Below are positions 29,032 through 39,211 of a DNA stretch of 64,000 nt, in pieces (the first letter of the stretch is position 1; each line of letters begins with the position of its first letter). The stretch spans positions 62,001-126,000 of the forward strand of contig QCFO01000001.1 in the NCBI GenBank assembly GCA_003280225.1. The letters run 5' to 3'. The position numbers and the translations under genes were made by a program. Origin of the DNA: Prochlorococcus sp. AG-363-K07. GTDB lineage: Bacteria; Cyanobacteriota; Cyanobacteriia; PCC-6307; Cyanobiaceae. The notes under the pieces were generated by a model. The model had not been told where the DNA came from. It made no database searches and was given only the letters and a program-made list of their open reading frames with translations.

Positions 29032-30156
29032 GTGACCATAATCCAACCAAACTCCACATTATCCCGTTCTTCCAAGAAAAAAATCGCTGTTATTGGAGGA
29101 GGCATCATTGGTAGCATCACTACTTGGTATTTAACTAATAATGGACAGGATGTTGTACTAATTGATCCTGCATTAAAGGAACCTATAAATCGATTTGGAA
29201 TGCTCAATGGCAGTAGTGCATCATTGGGAGTATTGATGGGACATGTTTACAGAAGATCTACAGGTCGTAGCTGGCAATTAAGAAGACGAAGTATGGAACT
29301 CTGGCCTGATTGGGTATCTAAATTAAAAACAACAAAATTTCCACTTAAAATTGAATATCCATTAGTACAACTTGCCAGTTCAGAAAAAGAAGCAACTATT
29401 TTAAAAAATTTAAGTCAAGATCCAACAAGGGTCGGATTAGAACTACTAAATGAAAACTCATTTAATAATCTATCTCGTTCATTCCCAGGCAAACACTTTG
29501 GAGGTTTAATATCACATTTAGATGGAAGAATAGATCCATTACAACTGCAAAGTTGCTTAATAGATTCTTTCAATAAATTGCAAGTAAAACTAGTATATGA
29601 AAAGGTAAAATCAGTAATAAGAAGATCAAAATTGAATCAAAAACGATGGCAAATCCAATTCTTCAATGGAAAAACTATTAGCAGTGATTACGTAGTCCTA
29701 TGCGCATCCATGGGTGTAAAGAACCTACTAAAACCACTTGGTTACACAAGGGATATAGAACCTATTCTTGGCCAAGCCCTAGAAATGCATTTAGCAGACA
29801 ATAAAGTCAACTGGACTGGATGGCCAGCAGTTCTTATAAATCAAGGAATCAATATAATTCCACAAGAAGCTAATACATTTCTTTTAGGTGCCACTTTAGA
29901 GCCAGGTATTCATCCAAATATACGAGCAATAAACGAAATGAAAGAAATGAAAGGAACTGCTCCAAAATGGCTGAAAAATGCTTCAACAAAACATCTATGG
30001 TATGCGTTAAGAGGACGTCCAATTGATAGGGCTGCGCCAATCCTAGAAAAGCTAGAGGATGGACTTATTATTGCGACTGGGCACTACAGAAATGGAGTAC
30101 TATTAGCTCCAGCCACTGCTGAATGGATCTATAAGGCAATCACGAATCAAGAATAA
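29032..30156 (+). CDS. FAD-dependent oxidoreductase (DAO family)
   Basis: A 374-residue enzyme of the D-amino-acid-oxidase-like fold. The FAD-binding Rossmann motif IAVIGGGIIGSITTWYLTNNG lies near residue 18, and a C-terminal LIIATGHYRNGVLLAPATAEW segment closes the FAD domain as in glycine oxidase (ThiO) and related proteins. The substrate is probably an amine or amino acid; ThiO-like glycine oxidase is possible, but no thiamine gene is nearby. It starts with GTG after a 200-bp gap and ends 30 bases before the dnaK stop on the other strand. Confidence 0.85.
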   Translation: MTIIQPNSTLSRSSKKKIAVIGGGIIGSITTWYLTNNGQDVVLIDPALKEPINRFGMLNGSSASLGVLMGHVYRRSTGRSWQLRRRSMELWPDWVSKLKTTKFPLKIEYPLVQLASSEKEATILKNLSQDPTRVGLELLNENSFNNLSRSFPGKHFGGLISHLDGRIDPLQLQSCLIDSFNKLQVKLVYEKVKSVIRRSKLNQKRWQIQFFNGKTISSDYVVLCASMGVKNLLKPLGYTRDIEPILGQALEMHLADNKVNWTGWPAVLINQGINIIPQEANTFLLGATLEPGIHPNIRAINEMKEMKGTAPKWLKNASTKHLWYALRGRPIDRAAPILEKLEDGLIIATGHYRNGVLLAPATAEWIYKAITNQE

Positions 30157-30186
30157 TTTAGCTCTTGAGTATTCATTTAAATGATT

Positions 30187-32094
<1,908 letters not shown>

Positions 32095-32217
32095 TCACAA
32101 ACTCCTAGATGCGACTTTCTTAATAGGAACATCCTCGGTAGTTAGACCACTTAGAGGCGAGGGGTGGTTCCCGAACAGATAGAACGGCAATCTATATAAG
32201 AACCGATTTTAAGGTGA

Positions 32218-33117
32218 ATGATTAACGGTCAAACTAGTTTGGTCGGGTTACTAGGGAACCCAGTCAATCATTCTCTTTCTCCTGTTATTCAAAACGTAGC
32301 CCTGAAAGCCATGGGTCTGAATTGGTGCTACTTAGCTATGCCATGTGAATCACAAGATCTAAAAATGGTTACAAAAACTCTACGTAAACTTAATTGCAAA
32401 GGTTTAAACATCACAATCCCACACAAAGAAAGAATTATAGAATTTTGTGATTCAATTACCCCTTTAGCAAAAAGAGTAGGAGCGATTAACACTTTAATTC
32501 CTAATGAAAAACAAGGCTGGAATGGAGCTAATACTGATATTGAAGGTTTTTTAACACCATTACAGTCTCAGAACTGGGAAGGTCAAAAGGCTATTGTTTT
32601 AGGTTGTGGAGGAAGCGCAAGAGCGGTTATTACCGGACTAGAAACTTTACACTTCAATGAAATAATTATTATAGGCAGAAAAGAGTCAAGTCTAAAAAGA
32701 GTTATAAGCGATCAAAGCAATCATCCGATTAATGATTCTATTTATTCCAACAAATTAATTGGCCTCATTGATAATGATAGATCAATTATTGAACATATAA
32801 AAACAGCTAATTTAATTGTGAATACAACGCCAGTAGGCATGGCTTCAAATAATCAATCAACACTAAAAAACTCTGAAATTCCTCTTGGGAAAGACATATG
32901 GAAGCATCTAGTAGCGAATACAACTCTTTATGATTTGATCTATACGCCAAGACCAACACCTTGGCTAATTTTAGGGGCAAAGATGAAATGCAAACAAATT
33001 GATGGTTTAGAAATGCTCGTTCAACAAGGTGCGGCTTCTCTTAAACTATGGAGCAATTATAAACAAATACCAATCGATTTAATGAGAAAGGCAGCAAAAA
33101 AACATTTAACATATTAA
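32218..33117 (+). CDS. aroE: Shikimate dehydrogenase
   Basis: Reduces 3-dehydroshikimate to shikimate with NADPH. The N-terminal substrate domain has LLGNPVNHSLSPVIQNVA and LNITIPHKERI with the catalytic lysine. NTDIEGFLTPL, the GCGGSARAV nucleotide-binding loop, VNTTPVGMA and the C-terminal DGLEMLVQQGAASLKLW follow. At 299 residues the length is normal. It starts at ATG 32218 and is divergent from dnaK. The Tic20-like gene follows 26 bases later. Confidence 0.95.
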   Translation: MINGQTSLVGLLGNPVNHSLSPVIQNVALKAMGLNWCYLAMPCESQDLKMVTKTLRKLNCKGLNITIPHKERIIEFCDSITPLAKRVGAINTLIPNEKQGWNGANTDIEGFLTPLQSQNWEGQKAIVLGCGGSARAVITGLETLHFNEIIIIGRKESSLKRVISDQSNHPINDSIYSNKLIGLIDNDRSIIEHIKTANLIVNTTPVGMASNNQSTLKNSEIPLGKDIWKHLVANTTLYDLIYTPRPTPWLILGAKMKCKQIDGLEMLVQQGAASLKLWSNYKQIPIDLMRKAAKKHLTY

Positions 33118-33143
33118 AGTAAAAGCTCTTTAAAAAAGAAAAT

Positions 33144-33605
33144 GTGATTCCTATCTGGCAAAGACTACTGGGCATTTTGATTTACATGCTCCCATGGAGT
33201 GATGCACTTCCTTTTGGAAGATATCTTTTTATAGACTTCCCGATGATTCAATGGATAACTTTGCCAGCTTTACCAATAATCTTGATTCAAAGAGGAATTC
33301 CCTTTGGAGGCCTTATTTTATTTTTCATTCTTTTTCTCAGTGTTGTTAGAAATTCAAGAGTCCCTTATTTTCTTCGATTTAATACTCTTCAAGCAATTCT
33401 AATAGATATAGCTATTATTTTAATTAATTATGGTTTTCAAATTATTCTTGAACCATTCGCTGGATCACTAATCATAAGTACTCTTTCAAGTACAATTTTG
33501 ATATCGGTTTTAGCCATAGTGATTTTTGTAACTATTAAATGCTTACAAGGCCAAGAAGGCGAGCTCCCAGGTATTAGTGAAGCTGTGAAAATCCAACTCC
33601 AATAG
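33144..33605 (+). CDS. Tic20-like membrane protein (Ycf60 family)
   Basis: A 153-residue protein with four hydrophobic segments and the N-terminal IPIWQRLLGILIYMLPWSDAL motif, followed by the IQRGIPFGGLILFFILFL and RFNTLQAILIDIAIIL segments. This is the profile of cyanobacterial homologues of the chloroplast import component Tic20. Their bacterial role is not settled. The start is GTG 33144. It ends in a short polar tail. It lies between aroE and rpsF on the same strand. Confidence 0.85.
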   Translation: MIPIWQRLLGILIYMLPWSDALPFGRYLFIDFPMIQWITLPALPIILIQRGIPFGGLILFFILFLSVVRNSRVPYFLRFNTLQAILIDIAIILINYGFQIILEPFAGSLIISTLSSTILISVLAIVIFVTIKCLQGQEGELPGISEAVKIQLQ

Positions 33606-33684
33606 CCGAGTAGACCCACAAAGATATATGGTGGTATCTCCGTCGCTCATTACTTTGAGCCTACAGTCCTAGTCGGAAGAACTA

Positions 33685-34110
33685 ATGACGAACCAGCCCT
33701 ACTACGAAACCATGTACATCCTGCGTCCGGACATTCCGGAAGAGGAGGTCGAAAGTCATATAACAAAATACAGCGAACTCGTCACTAAGTCCGGTGCAGA
33801 AGTTCTAGACAGTCAAATGCGTGGTAAACGAAGACTTGCTTATCCGATTTCAAAACATAAAGAAGGAATATATGTTCAATTAAGCCACAATGGTGATGGC
33901 CAACATGTTGAGGTTTTAGAAAAAGCCATGCGGCTTGGTGAAGATGTGATTCGCTATTTAACAGTCAAACAGGATGGTCCTCTACCAACCCCTAGAGCGG
34001 TCGCATCAGTAGAACAAGAAAAACCCAAAGAAGAGAAGCAAGAGAAGGAGACTAAGGAAAAAGAAATCAAAGAGGAAAAAGAAATCAAAGAGGAAAAAGA
34101 AGAAAATTAA
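33685..34110 (+). CDS. rpsF: 30S ribosomal protein S6 with Lys/Glu-rich tail
   Basis: Small-subunit ribosomal protein that binds 16S rRNA together with S18. The S6 fold spans about residues 5-100 ([38 protein letters not shown] and [16 protein letters not shown]). The last 30 residues are an extra, highly charged Lys/Glu tail built partly from an 18-base tandem repeat. The gene overlaps the convergent argG end by four bases. A 79-bp gap precedes it and has nothing recognisable. Confidence 0.96.
   Translation: MTNQPYYETMYILRPDIPEEEVESHITKYSELVTKSGAEVLDSQMRGKRRLAYPISKHKEGIYVQLSHNGDGQHVEVLEKAMRLGEDVIRYLTVKQDGPLPTPRAVASVEQEKPKEEKQEKETKEKEIKEEKEIKEEKEEN
34060..34095 (+). repeat. Two tandem 18-bp copies in the rpsF tail
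   Basis: Two identical direct copies of AAAGAAATCAAAGAGGAA, at 34060-34077 and 34078-34095, encode KEIKEE twice. The repeat number is probably variable between strains by slippage. The reading frame is kept because the unit is a multiple of three. Confidence 0.9.
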
Positions 34111-34122
34111 TTTTTCTTCTTT
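34096..34122. terminator. Hairpin across the overlapping stops of rpsF and argG
   Basis: An 11-bp perfect inverted repeat (AAAGAAGAAAA at 34096-34106 and TTTTCTTCTTT at 34112-34122) with a 5-base loop. The loop holds both stop codons. The A-run before and the T-run in the right arm resemble a bidirectional intrinsic terminator, although the stem has few G-C pairs. Confidence 0.5.
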
Positions 34123-35321
34123 CTGGTTGTAGCCGCCCAAATTCGACTAGGAAGACCCCAAATATAAATAAATCCTTTTGCAGCCTGATGGTCAAATTCA
34201 TCATCACTGCCATAAGTAGCCATATCAGGTATATAAAGACTATTAGCGTCCGAGCATCGACCTATAACAATTGCATTTCCTTTATGCAATCTAAGCTTTA
34301 CAGATCCATTAACTTGACTTTGAGTCCGTTCAAAAAAACCATCCAATGCGTGTTTTAAAGAACTAAACCAAAGTCCCTGGTAAACCAAATTTGCCCATTC
34401 TCTTTCTAACTGACTCTTCAGTCGAAGAACGTCAGCTGATAATGTCAAACTTTCAATTTCTTGATGAGCTTTAATCAGCAAAAGAAGTCCTGGTGTCTCA
34501 TAAATTTCACGACTTTTTATCCCTACTACCCTATCTTCAATAATATCAATACGACCAAACCCATGAATACCAGCAATAGAATTAGCCTTTCGTATTAATG
34601 CAACTGGATCTAAAGATTCACCATTAATAGAAATAGGGTTACCATCCTTGAAACTTATTTCAATTTCTTGAGGATTTTCAGGAGCCTCATCAATAGAAGA
34701 GGTCATTTCAAAAACCTCTTCAGGAGGAGGGGTCATTGGATCTTCAAGAGAACCTGCTTCAACGCTTCTTCCAAGCAGATTCAAATCAATCGAATAAGGT
34801 GATTTTTTAGACACTGGTGCAGGAATACCAAACCTCTCTCCATATGTGATTGTTTCTTCTCTGCTCATTCCCCACTCACGAGCAGGAGTCAAAACCCTGA
34901 GATCCGGAGCTAAAGATCCAATCGCAACATCAAAACGAACCTGATCATTGCCCTTACCTGTGCAGCCATGAGCAACAGCATCAGCACCAATCTCCCTAGC
35001 AACCTGAACCAATCGACTAGCAATAAGCGGCCTCGCTAAAGCAGTTGACAAAGGATATCTACCCTCATAAAGAGCATTGGCTCGAATAGCAGGAAATGCA
35101 AAATCCTCAATAAAAGGCTGAATCAAATCATCAACCAATGAATCACTTGCTCCAGCATCAATCGCCTTTCGACGGATTGGCTCCAACTCATCTCCCTGAC
35201 CAAGATCAGCCGCAAAGGTAATGACCTCCTCTACCCCATATTCCTTCTTCAAATAAGGAATACATACACTGGTGTCAACACCACCAGAATAAGCAAGGAC
35301 GACTTTTTTAACGCTTAGCAT
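34107..35321 (-). CDS. argG: Argininosuccinate synthase
   Basis: Joins citrulline and aspartate with ATP hydrolysis in arginine synthesis. The N-terminal PP-loop [19 protein letters not shown] is followed by [23 protein letters not shown]-type [30 protein letters not shown] and [20 protein letters not shown]. At about 404 residues it is of normal length. ATG 35321 is preferred over the in-frame TTG at 35336, which directly abuts a GGAG. It converges with rpsF with a 4-base overlap. Confidence 0.95.
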   Translation of the reverse strand: MLSVKKVVLAYSGGVDTSVCIPYLKKEYGVEEVITFAADLGQGDELEPIRRKAIDAGASDSLVDDLIQPFIEDFAFPAIRANALYEGRYPLSTALARPLIASRLVQVAREIGADAVAHGCTGKGNDQVRFDVAIGSLAPDLRVLTPAREWGMSREETITYGERFGIPAPVSKKSPYSIDLNLLGRSVEAGSLEDPMTPPPEEVFEMTSSIDEAPENPQEIEISFKDGNPISINGESLDPVALIRKANSIAGIHGFGRIDIIEDRVVGIKSREIYETPGLLLLIKAHQEIESLTLSADVLRLKSQLEREWANLVYQGLWFSSLKHALDGFFERTQSQVNGSVKLRLHKGNAIVIGRCSDANSLYIPDMATYGSDDEFDHQAAKGFIYIWGLPSRIWAATTRKKKN

Positions 35322-35982
35322 TAATCGATTAATCAACTCCAGAAAATAAAGTTTAGATGTTTATTATTCCAAAAGGAGTTGCGGTCAAGATCAGGATTAA
35401 GCGATCCATCTCAACCAGCCATTCCAAGAAAAACTTCATTTACTAATGGTTAGGTGAGCAAAGGCAACTGAGTTTGACATCTAGTGAAATTAAATTTGAA
35501 ATGGAAACTGTCTTGCTTGTGGTGCAAAAGAACTAAAAATTCCAAGCACAGCATTTCCAATCTGAAGCAAGCTGGAAATAAACGCAATGGGTGTAAAGGC
35601 TGATTGCACAAACTCTCTAAAACAGCCATTCTGATTACATCGATCATGGAGGTGTCTAAATGGACGATACGCCGCCTGAGCATTCAAAGAAGCAAGCTGA
35701 TTAAAGCTCCTGCTCCAACAGTCTTAACTTAATTGTGGGCTATTCGTCTGGTGAGACAAACCAGTATGTCAAGCCAGTCGACACTCCTCTGCATCGAACT
35801 AGGTGCCCTTTAGGAGACAAGCCAAACACCTAACAAGATGGCCCCAGGTGCTAAGCAGCATAAACTTCGCCAATACAGCTATCCGTCAAAGAGCCGATCT
35901 CTCTTCTGAGAGATCGGCTCTTTAAGCAAATAAGACATCTATACAATTCATCTATAGAGCCACTAAATTATTGAGAAATGGC
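35322..35982. other. Gene-poor stretch with possible structured RNA
   Basis: About 660 bp with no convincing protein gene. Base composition looks richer in G and C than the neighbouring intergenic DNA. I see nested hairpin potential at 35738-35775 (outer GGCT/AGCC, inner CTGGT/ACCAG) and TAGGTG/CACCTA at 35800-35832, followed by a strong hairpin at 35888-35923. This could be a rightward small RNA of about 150-200 bases. It lacks features I know of tmRNA, RNase P RNA or SRP RNA. 6S RNA, which is mostly shape-conserved, cannot be excluded. Two small overlapping minus-strand frames (35450-35687) are not convincing. Confidence 0.3.
35888..35923. terminator. Strong bidirectional hairpin terminator
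   Basis: A perfect 15-bp inverted repeat with arms at 35888-35902 and 35909-35923 (left arm AAAGAGCCGATCTCT) and a 6-base loop. Flanking A and T triplets are built into the arms. It lies 60 bases after the stop of the minus-strand 73-codon gene, and would also end any rightward RNA from the gene-poor stretch. Confidence 0.75.
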
Positions 35983-36204
35983 TCAATCAGGTCTCGATTG
36001 ACCAAATCCCAAGAAAAACAACCAAATCCCAAGCAATAAAGAAGGACCAAAAAGGAGTAAAAAAACTAATAAAGGCCTAATGACAAACTCTTGAGGATGA
36101 TAAATACCCCAAATTCTCAAACCCAGGCTTACCATCAGAGCAAATGCCCAGGTAATCGCCATAATCAGCCACTTAGAAGTCAAAGGGAAGGAAAAATTGT
36201 TCAT
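35983..36204 (-). CDS. Small membrane protein, 73 aa, unknown
   Basis: Two hydrophobic segments (about residues 10-32 and 42-65) are separated by RIWGIYHPQEFVIRP, with a short polar tail GFGQSRPD. I do not recognise a domain; small proteins of this kind are common in picocyanobacteria. It is divergent from the DUF3134 gene, with 38 bases between starts, and is followed by a strong terminator hairpin. The frame is clean with an ATG start. Confidence 0.65.
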   Translation of the reverse strand: MNNFSFPLTSKWLIMAITWAFALMVSLGLRIWGIYHPQEFVIRPLLVFLLLFGPSLLLGIWLFFLGFGQSRPD

Positions 36205-36242
36205 AATGCATTATGTTGAGTTATTGGAATTAGTCTTCACTG

Positions 36243-36521
36243 ATGAGCGCCCTCGACAAAGTGGACCTTAGCTCGCTTGACGGCATCAACCCTGCCCTCA
36301 GCCGTTATGGCAGAACAGAAGCAGCACCGATCTTGCCATTAAGGGAAGAACCAGATCTCCTAACTTGGCTTGAAGCTAGTGGAAGATTAATTGCCGATGA
36401 AGAATCATCTGATCAAGAAATCAGCACTGTTGAAGAAGAAGAACTGTCTGCATTAATGGGTGAAAAAGAAGACTACAAATCAGATGATGAAGAACAAAGT
36501 GAAGAGAACTGGGAAGATTAA
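36243..36521 (+). CDS. DUF3134-like small acidic protein
   Basis: A 92-residue protein. The N-terminal half (NPALSRYGRTEAAPILPL and LLTWLEASGRLIAD) resembles the cyanobacterial DUF3134 family as I remember it; the C-terminal half is a disordered Glu/Asp/Ser-rich tail. No enzymatic motif is seen and the function is unknown. It lies alone between a divergent small membrane protein and mraY, with a 99-bp gap after it. Confidence 0.75.
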   Translation: MSALDKVDLSSLDGINPALSRYGRTEAAPILPLREEPDLLTWLEASGRLIADEESSDQEISTVEEEELSALMGEKEDYKSDDEEQSEENWED

Positions 36522-36620
36522 TAATCATTTCGAATGAACATATCTCATTAATAATCTAGTTATTAAAGACTTATAGCTTATAAACTCTCACAAAAGAAAG
36601 TATTGTGATTCTTAAAGCTT

Positions 36621-37712
36621 ATGAAAGAAAATAGAATAAATCCAGAAAAAAACATTGAAGCAATTGTACTAATAAGCATAATTTTTGCGGTCAGTTGTAT
36701 TGCTGATTCTTACCTAAATAACAGCTCCCTAAGTAAACCATTAATAATATCTACAGTAATATCATCCCTTATAACCTACTGGGGTATTCCAAAACTAAAA
36801 GCACTAAAACTCAGACAAATCGTTCGAGCTGAAGGTCCAAAGGATCACTACAGTAAAGCAGGGACTCCTAGTATGGGTGGATTATTGATTCTTCCTATTG
36901 GTATTATTGTTGGGAATTTAGCCATAAATAAAGTTATTTATCATCCAAAACTTATTGCTCTTAGTTCGCTAACCCTAATCTTCATGATAATAGGAATGCT
37001 AGATGATTGGAAGAGTTTTGAACAAGGCACAAATAAAGGATTAACTGCAAATCAAAAAATTATTCTTCAAAGTATTGCTGGGGCGTTGTTTCTTGTTCTT
37101 GCAAGCTATCAAAACTGGATAAACAGCAAGATTTATCTTGTCAATGAAATATCTTTTGACGTAGGCTTACTAATTTGGCCAATAGCTTTATTTGTGATTT
37201 TGGCTGAAAGTAATGCTACTAATTTAACCGATGGGTTAGATGGATTGGCCAGCGGATGTGGCGCTTTAATTTTTACTGGAATTGCGCTACAAATACATTT
37301 AAGAAATGAACCGAGTAATTTCCACATCGCTGGGTTCTGTATGGCAATGGCAGGAAGTTGGCTTGGCTTCTTGATACATAATCGTCATCCCGCAAAATTA
37401 TTCATGGGGGACACAGGATCTCTAGCAATGGGTGCAGCATTATCTGGTGTTGCATTACTTTCAAATAGTTTATGGTGTCTATTTATTATGGGAGGCGTTT
37501 TATTTACTGAATCAATATCTGTAATACTTCAAGTCTGGATCTTCAAGCTTAGTAAAAAAATTAAAGGAAAAGGAAAAAGAATATTTAAAATGGCACCTAT
37601 ACATCATCATTTTGAACTCATAGGAAGGAGTGAAAGGACAATAGTAAGAGGCTTTTGGGTAACGACATTAGGATTGGTCCTAATAGGCCTACTACTTCGA
37701 CCTACAACATAA
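36621..37712 (+). CDS. mraY: Phospho-N-acetylmuramoyl-pentapeptide transferase
   Basis: Membrane enzyme that transfers phospho-MurNAc-pentapeptide from UDP to undecaprenyl phosphate, giving lipid I of peptidoglycan synthesis. About ten hydrophobic segments are present. Signatures are GTPSMGGLLILP, GMLDDWKSF, the Asp-rich NLTDGLDGLASG, HNRHPAKLFMGDTGSLAMGA and MAPIHHHFELIG. At 363 residues the length is typical. No other cell-wall gene of the mra cluster is adjacent. Confidence 0.96.
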   Translation: MKENRINPEKNIEAIVLISIIFAVSCIADSYLNNSSLSKPLIISTVISSLITYWGIPKLKALKLRQIVRAEGPKDHYSKAGTPSMGGLLILPIGIIVGNLAINKVIYHPKLIALSSLTLIFMIIGMLDDWKSFEQGTNKGLTANQKIILQSIAGALFLVLASYQNWINSKIYLVNEISFDVGLLIWPIALFVILAESNATNLTDGLDGLASGCGALIFTGIALQIHLRNEPSNFHIAGFCMAMAGSWLGFLIHNRHPAKLFMGDTGSLAMGAALSGVALLSNSLWCLFIMGGVLFTESISVILQVWIFKLSKKIKGKGKRIFKMAPIHHHFELIGRSERTIVRGFWVTTLGLVLIGLLLRPTT

Positions 37713-37717
37713 ACTAA

Positions 37718-37990
37718 ATGAGCTACTTCACCTGGAAAGAAGATGGACTGACAGGGGACTGTCAAACACTGGAAGCCATGGCGTCTAGATATGAAGAATC
37801 AGCCAAACTGCTAAGAAAAATGTCGAAAGCAGGATTTTATTTAAATAATCACAAAAAAAAGAGAACAATTAACCACAAAGACAAAAATACCTTTATCTCA
37901 TGGGGCTTCACTAATGAAGAATCGCCTTTCTTACAATTAACACTAATAAAGCATAAAGAAATGACTGGTTCAACCAGCGATAAAGAGTAA
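37718..37990 (+). CDS. Small conserved-looking protein, 90 aa
   Basis: A soluble basic protein beginning MSYFTWKEDGLTGDCQTLEA, with a Lys/His-rich middle. I do not recognise a domain. It starts 5 bases after mraY and ends 51 bases before purT in the same direction, so it is probably in one transcript with mraY. The sequence pattern (ASRYEESAKLLRKMSKAGF helix, then a polar loop and a FTNEESPFLQL strand) suggests a folded small protein rather than a chance frame. Confidence 0.7.
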   Translation: MSYFTWKEDGLTGDCQTLEAMASRYEESAKLLRKMSKAGFYLNNHKKKRTINHKDKNTFISWGFTNEESPFLQLTLIKHKEMTGSTSDKE

Positions 37991-38041
37991 TTATAGAATA
38001 TTAGAGATTTATATGCATTAGTTAAATTGGAGATTCGAGCT

Positions 38042-39211
38042 ATGAAGACCTTTCCTCAAAGACTCATGATTCTTGGTAGTGGAGAATTAGGAAAAGAAGT
38101 AGCCATTGAAGCAAAGCGCCTAGGCTGTGAAGTAATTGCGTGTGATCGCTATCAAGGAGCGCCAGCAATGCAAGTAGCTGATAAATATGAAGTTCTAGAC
38201 ATGACAAATTCTTTAGAATTAAAACAAATAATTAGCAAATACAATCCGGATCTCGTGATCCCAGAAATTGAAGCATTGGCAGTTGAATCCTTAATAGAAT
38301 TAGAAAAAGAAGGAGTGAAAATCATTCCAACAGCGGAGGCTACTGCAACTACAATGAATAGAGATAAAATAAGAAATTTAGCAGCAAATTCGCTTGGCCT
38401 AAATACAGCTAAATTTCGATACGCTAACAATCAAGATGATTTACTTAAAGCAGCCAAAGATCTTGGATATCCGCTCATAATAAAACCAATAATGAGCTCT
38501 TCAGGAAAAGGACAAAGTCTGATCAAAAATGAAACAGAGATTTCAAATGCATGGGCAAAAGCTATACAGGAGTCCAGAGGAAAATCAAACAAGGTTATAG
38601 TTGAAGAGTTTATTCAATTCGAACTTGAAATTACTTTATTAACTATTAGAGAAAAAGATGGGACAACTAAATTCTGTGAACCAATTGGCCATATTCAAAG
38701 AGATGGAGATTATCAATGCAGCTGGCAACCTGCTCAATTAAAAAAAGAAGAATTAAAAGAAGCTCAAAGAATGGCAAAAATGGTTACAACAAATCTTGGT
38801 GGAGTAGGAATATTTGGCGTTGAGTTCTTTATATCTGACAATAAAGTGATTTTCTCAGAGCTTTCTCCTAGACCACATGACACTGGATTGGTTACATTAA
38901 TAAGTCAAAATATAAGTGAATTTGAACTTCACTTAAGAGCAATATTGGAACTACCAATTCCAGAAATCAAATGCGAAGAAGCTGCTGCAAGTAGAGTAAT
39001 ACTCTCTAAAAAACAACTTCAGAAACCGCTATATAGAGGTCTAGAAAATGCTTTATCAACAAAAGATACAAAGATTTTAATTTTTGGTAAGCCAAACTCC
39101 AAAATCAATAGACGTATGGGAGTAGCTCTAGCATTGGACACTACAATCGAAAAAGCCAAAAAAAAAGCTGATGATGCTGCAAAAGCGATTGAGATTTTTG
39201 AAAATAACTGA
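38042..39211 (+). CDS. purT: Formate-dependent phosphoribosylglycinamide formyltransferase
   Basis: ATP-grasp enzyme that formylates GAR with free formate, a folate-independent alternative to PurN in purine synthesis. The N-terminal PreATP-grasp part has LMILGSGELGKEVAIEAKRLG. It is followed by DLVIPEIEALAVESL, the ATP-grasp GYPLIIKPIMSSSGKGQS, EFIQFELEITLLTIRE, GVEFFISD and SELSPRPHDTGLVTL. I used ATG 38042 rather than the TTG at 38027. The stop abuts that of the convergent sucrose-phosphate synthase within a TGATCA. Confidence 0.95.
   Translation: MKTFPQRLMILGSGELGKEVAIEAKRLGCEVIACDRYQGAPAMQVADKYEVLDMTNSLELKQIISKYNPDLVIPEIEALAVESLIELEKEGVKIIPTAEATATTMNRDKIRNLAANSLGLNTAKFRYANNQDDLLKAAKDLGYPLIIKPIMSSSGKGQSLIKNETEISNAWAKAIQESRGKSNKVIVEEFIQFELEITLLTIREKDGTTKFCEPIGHIQRDGDYQCSWQPAQLKKEELKEAQRMAKMVTTNLGGVGIFGVEFFISDNKVIFSELSPRPHDTGLVTLISQNISEFELHLRAILELPIPEIKCEEAAASRVILSKKQLQKPLYRGLENALSTKDTKILIFGKPNSKINRRMGVALALDTTIEKAKKKADDAAKAIEIFENN

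Noticed and set aside
35450-35687. Two overlapping minus-strand frames (77 and 65 codons) after argG
   Set aside because: They overlap each other in different frames and show no known motif; one begins with TTG. The hydrophobic part of the 65-codon frame kept me from dismissing it completely, but evidence is too weak to call a gene.
35790-35810. A T-loop-like GTTCGAT on the minus strand suggesting tRNA or tmRNA
   Set aside because: The flanking 5-bp stem does not pair, the T-loop position 60 is not a pyrimidine, and no acceptor stem or CCA context is present.
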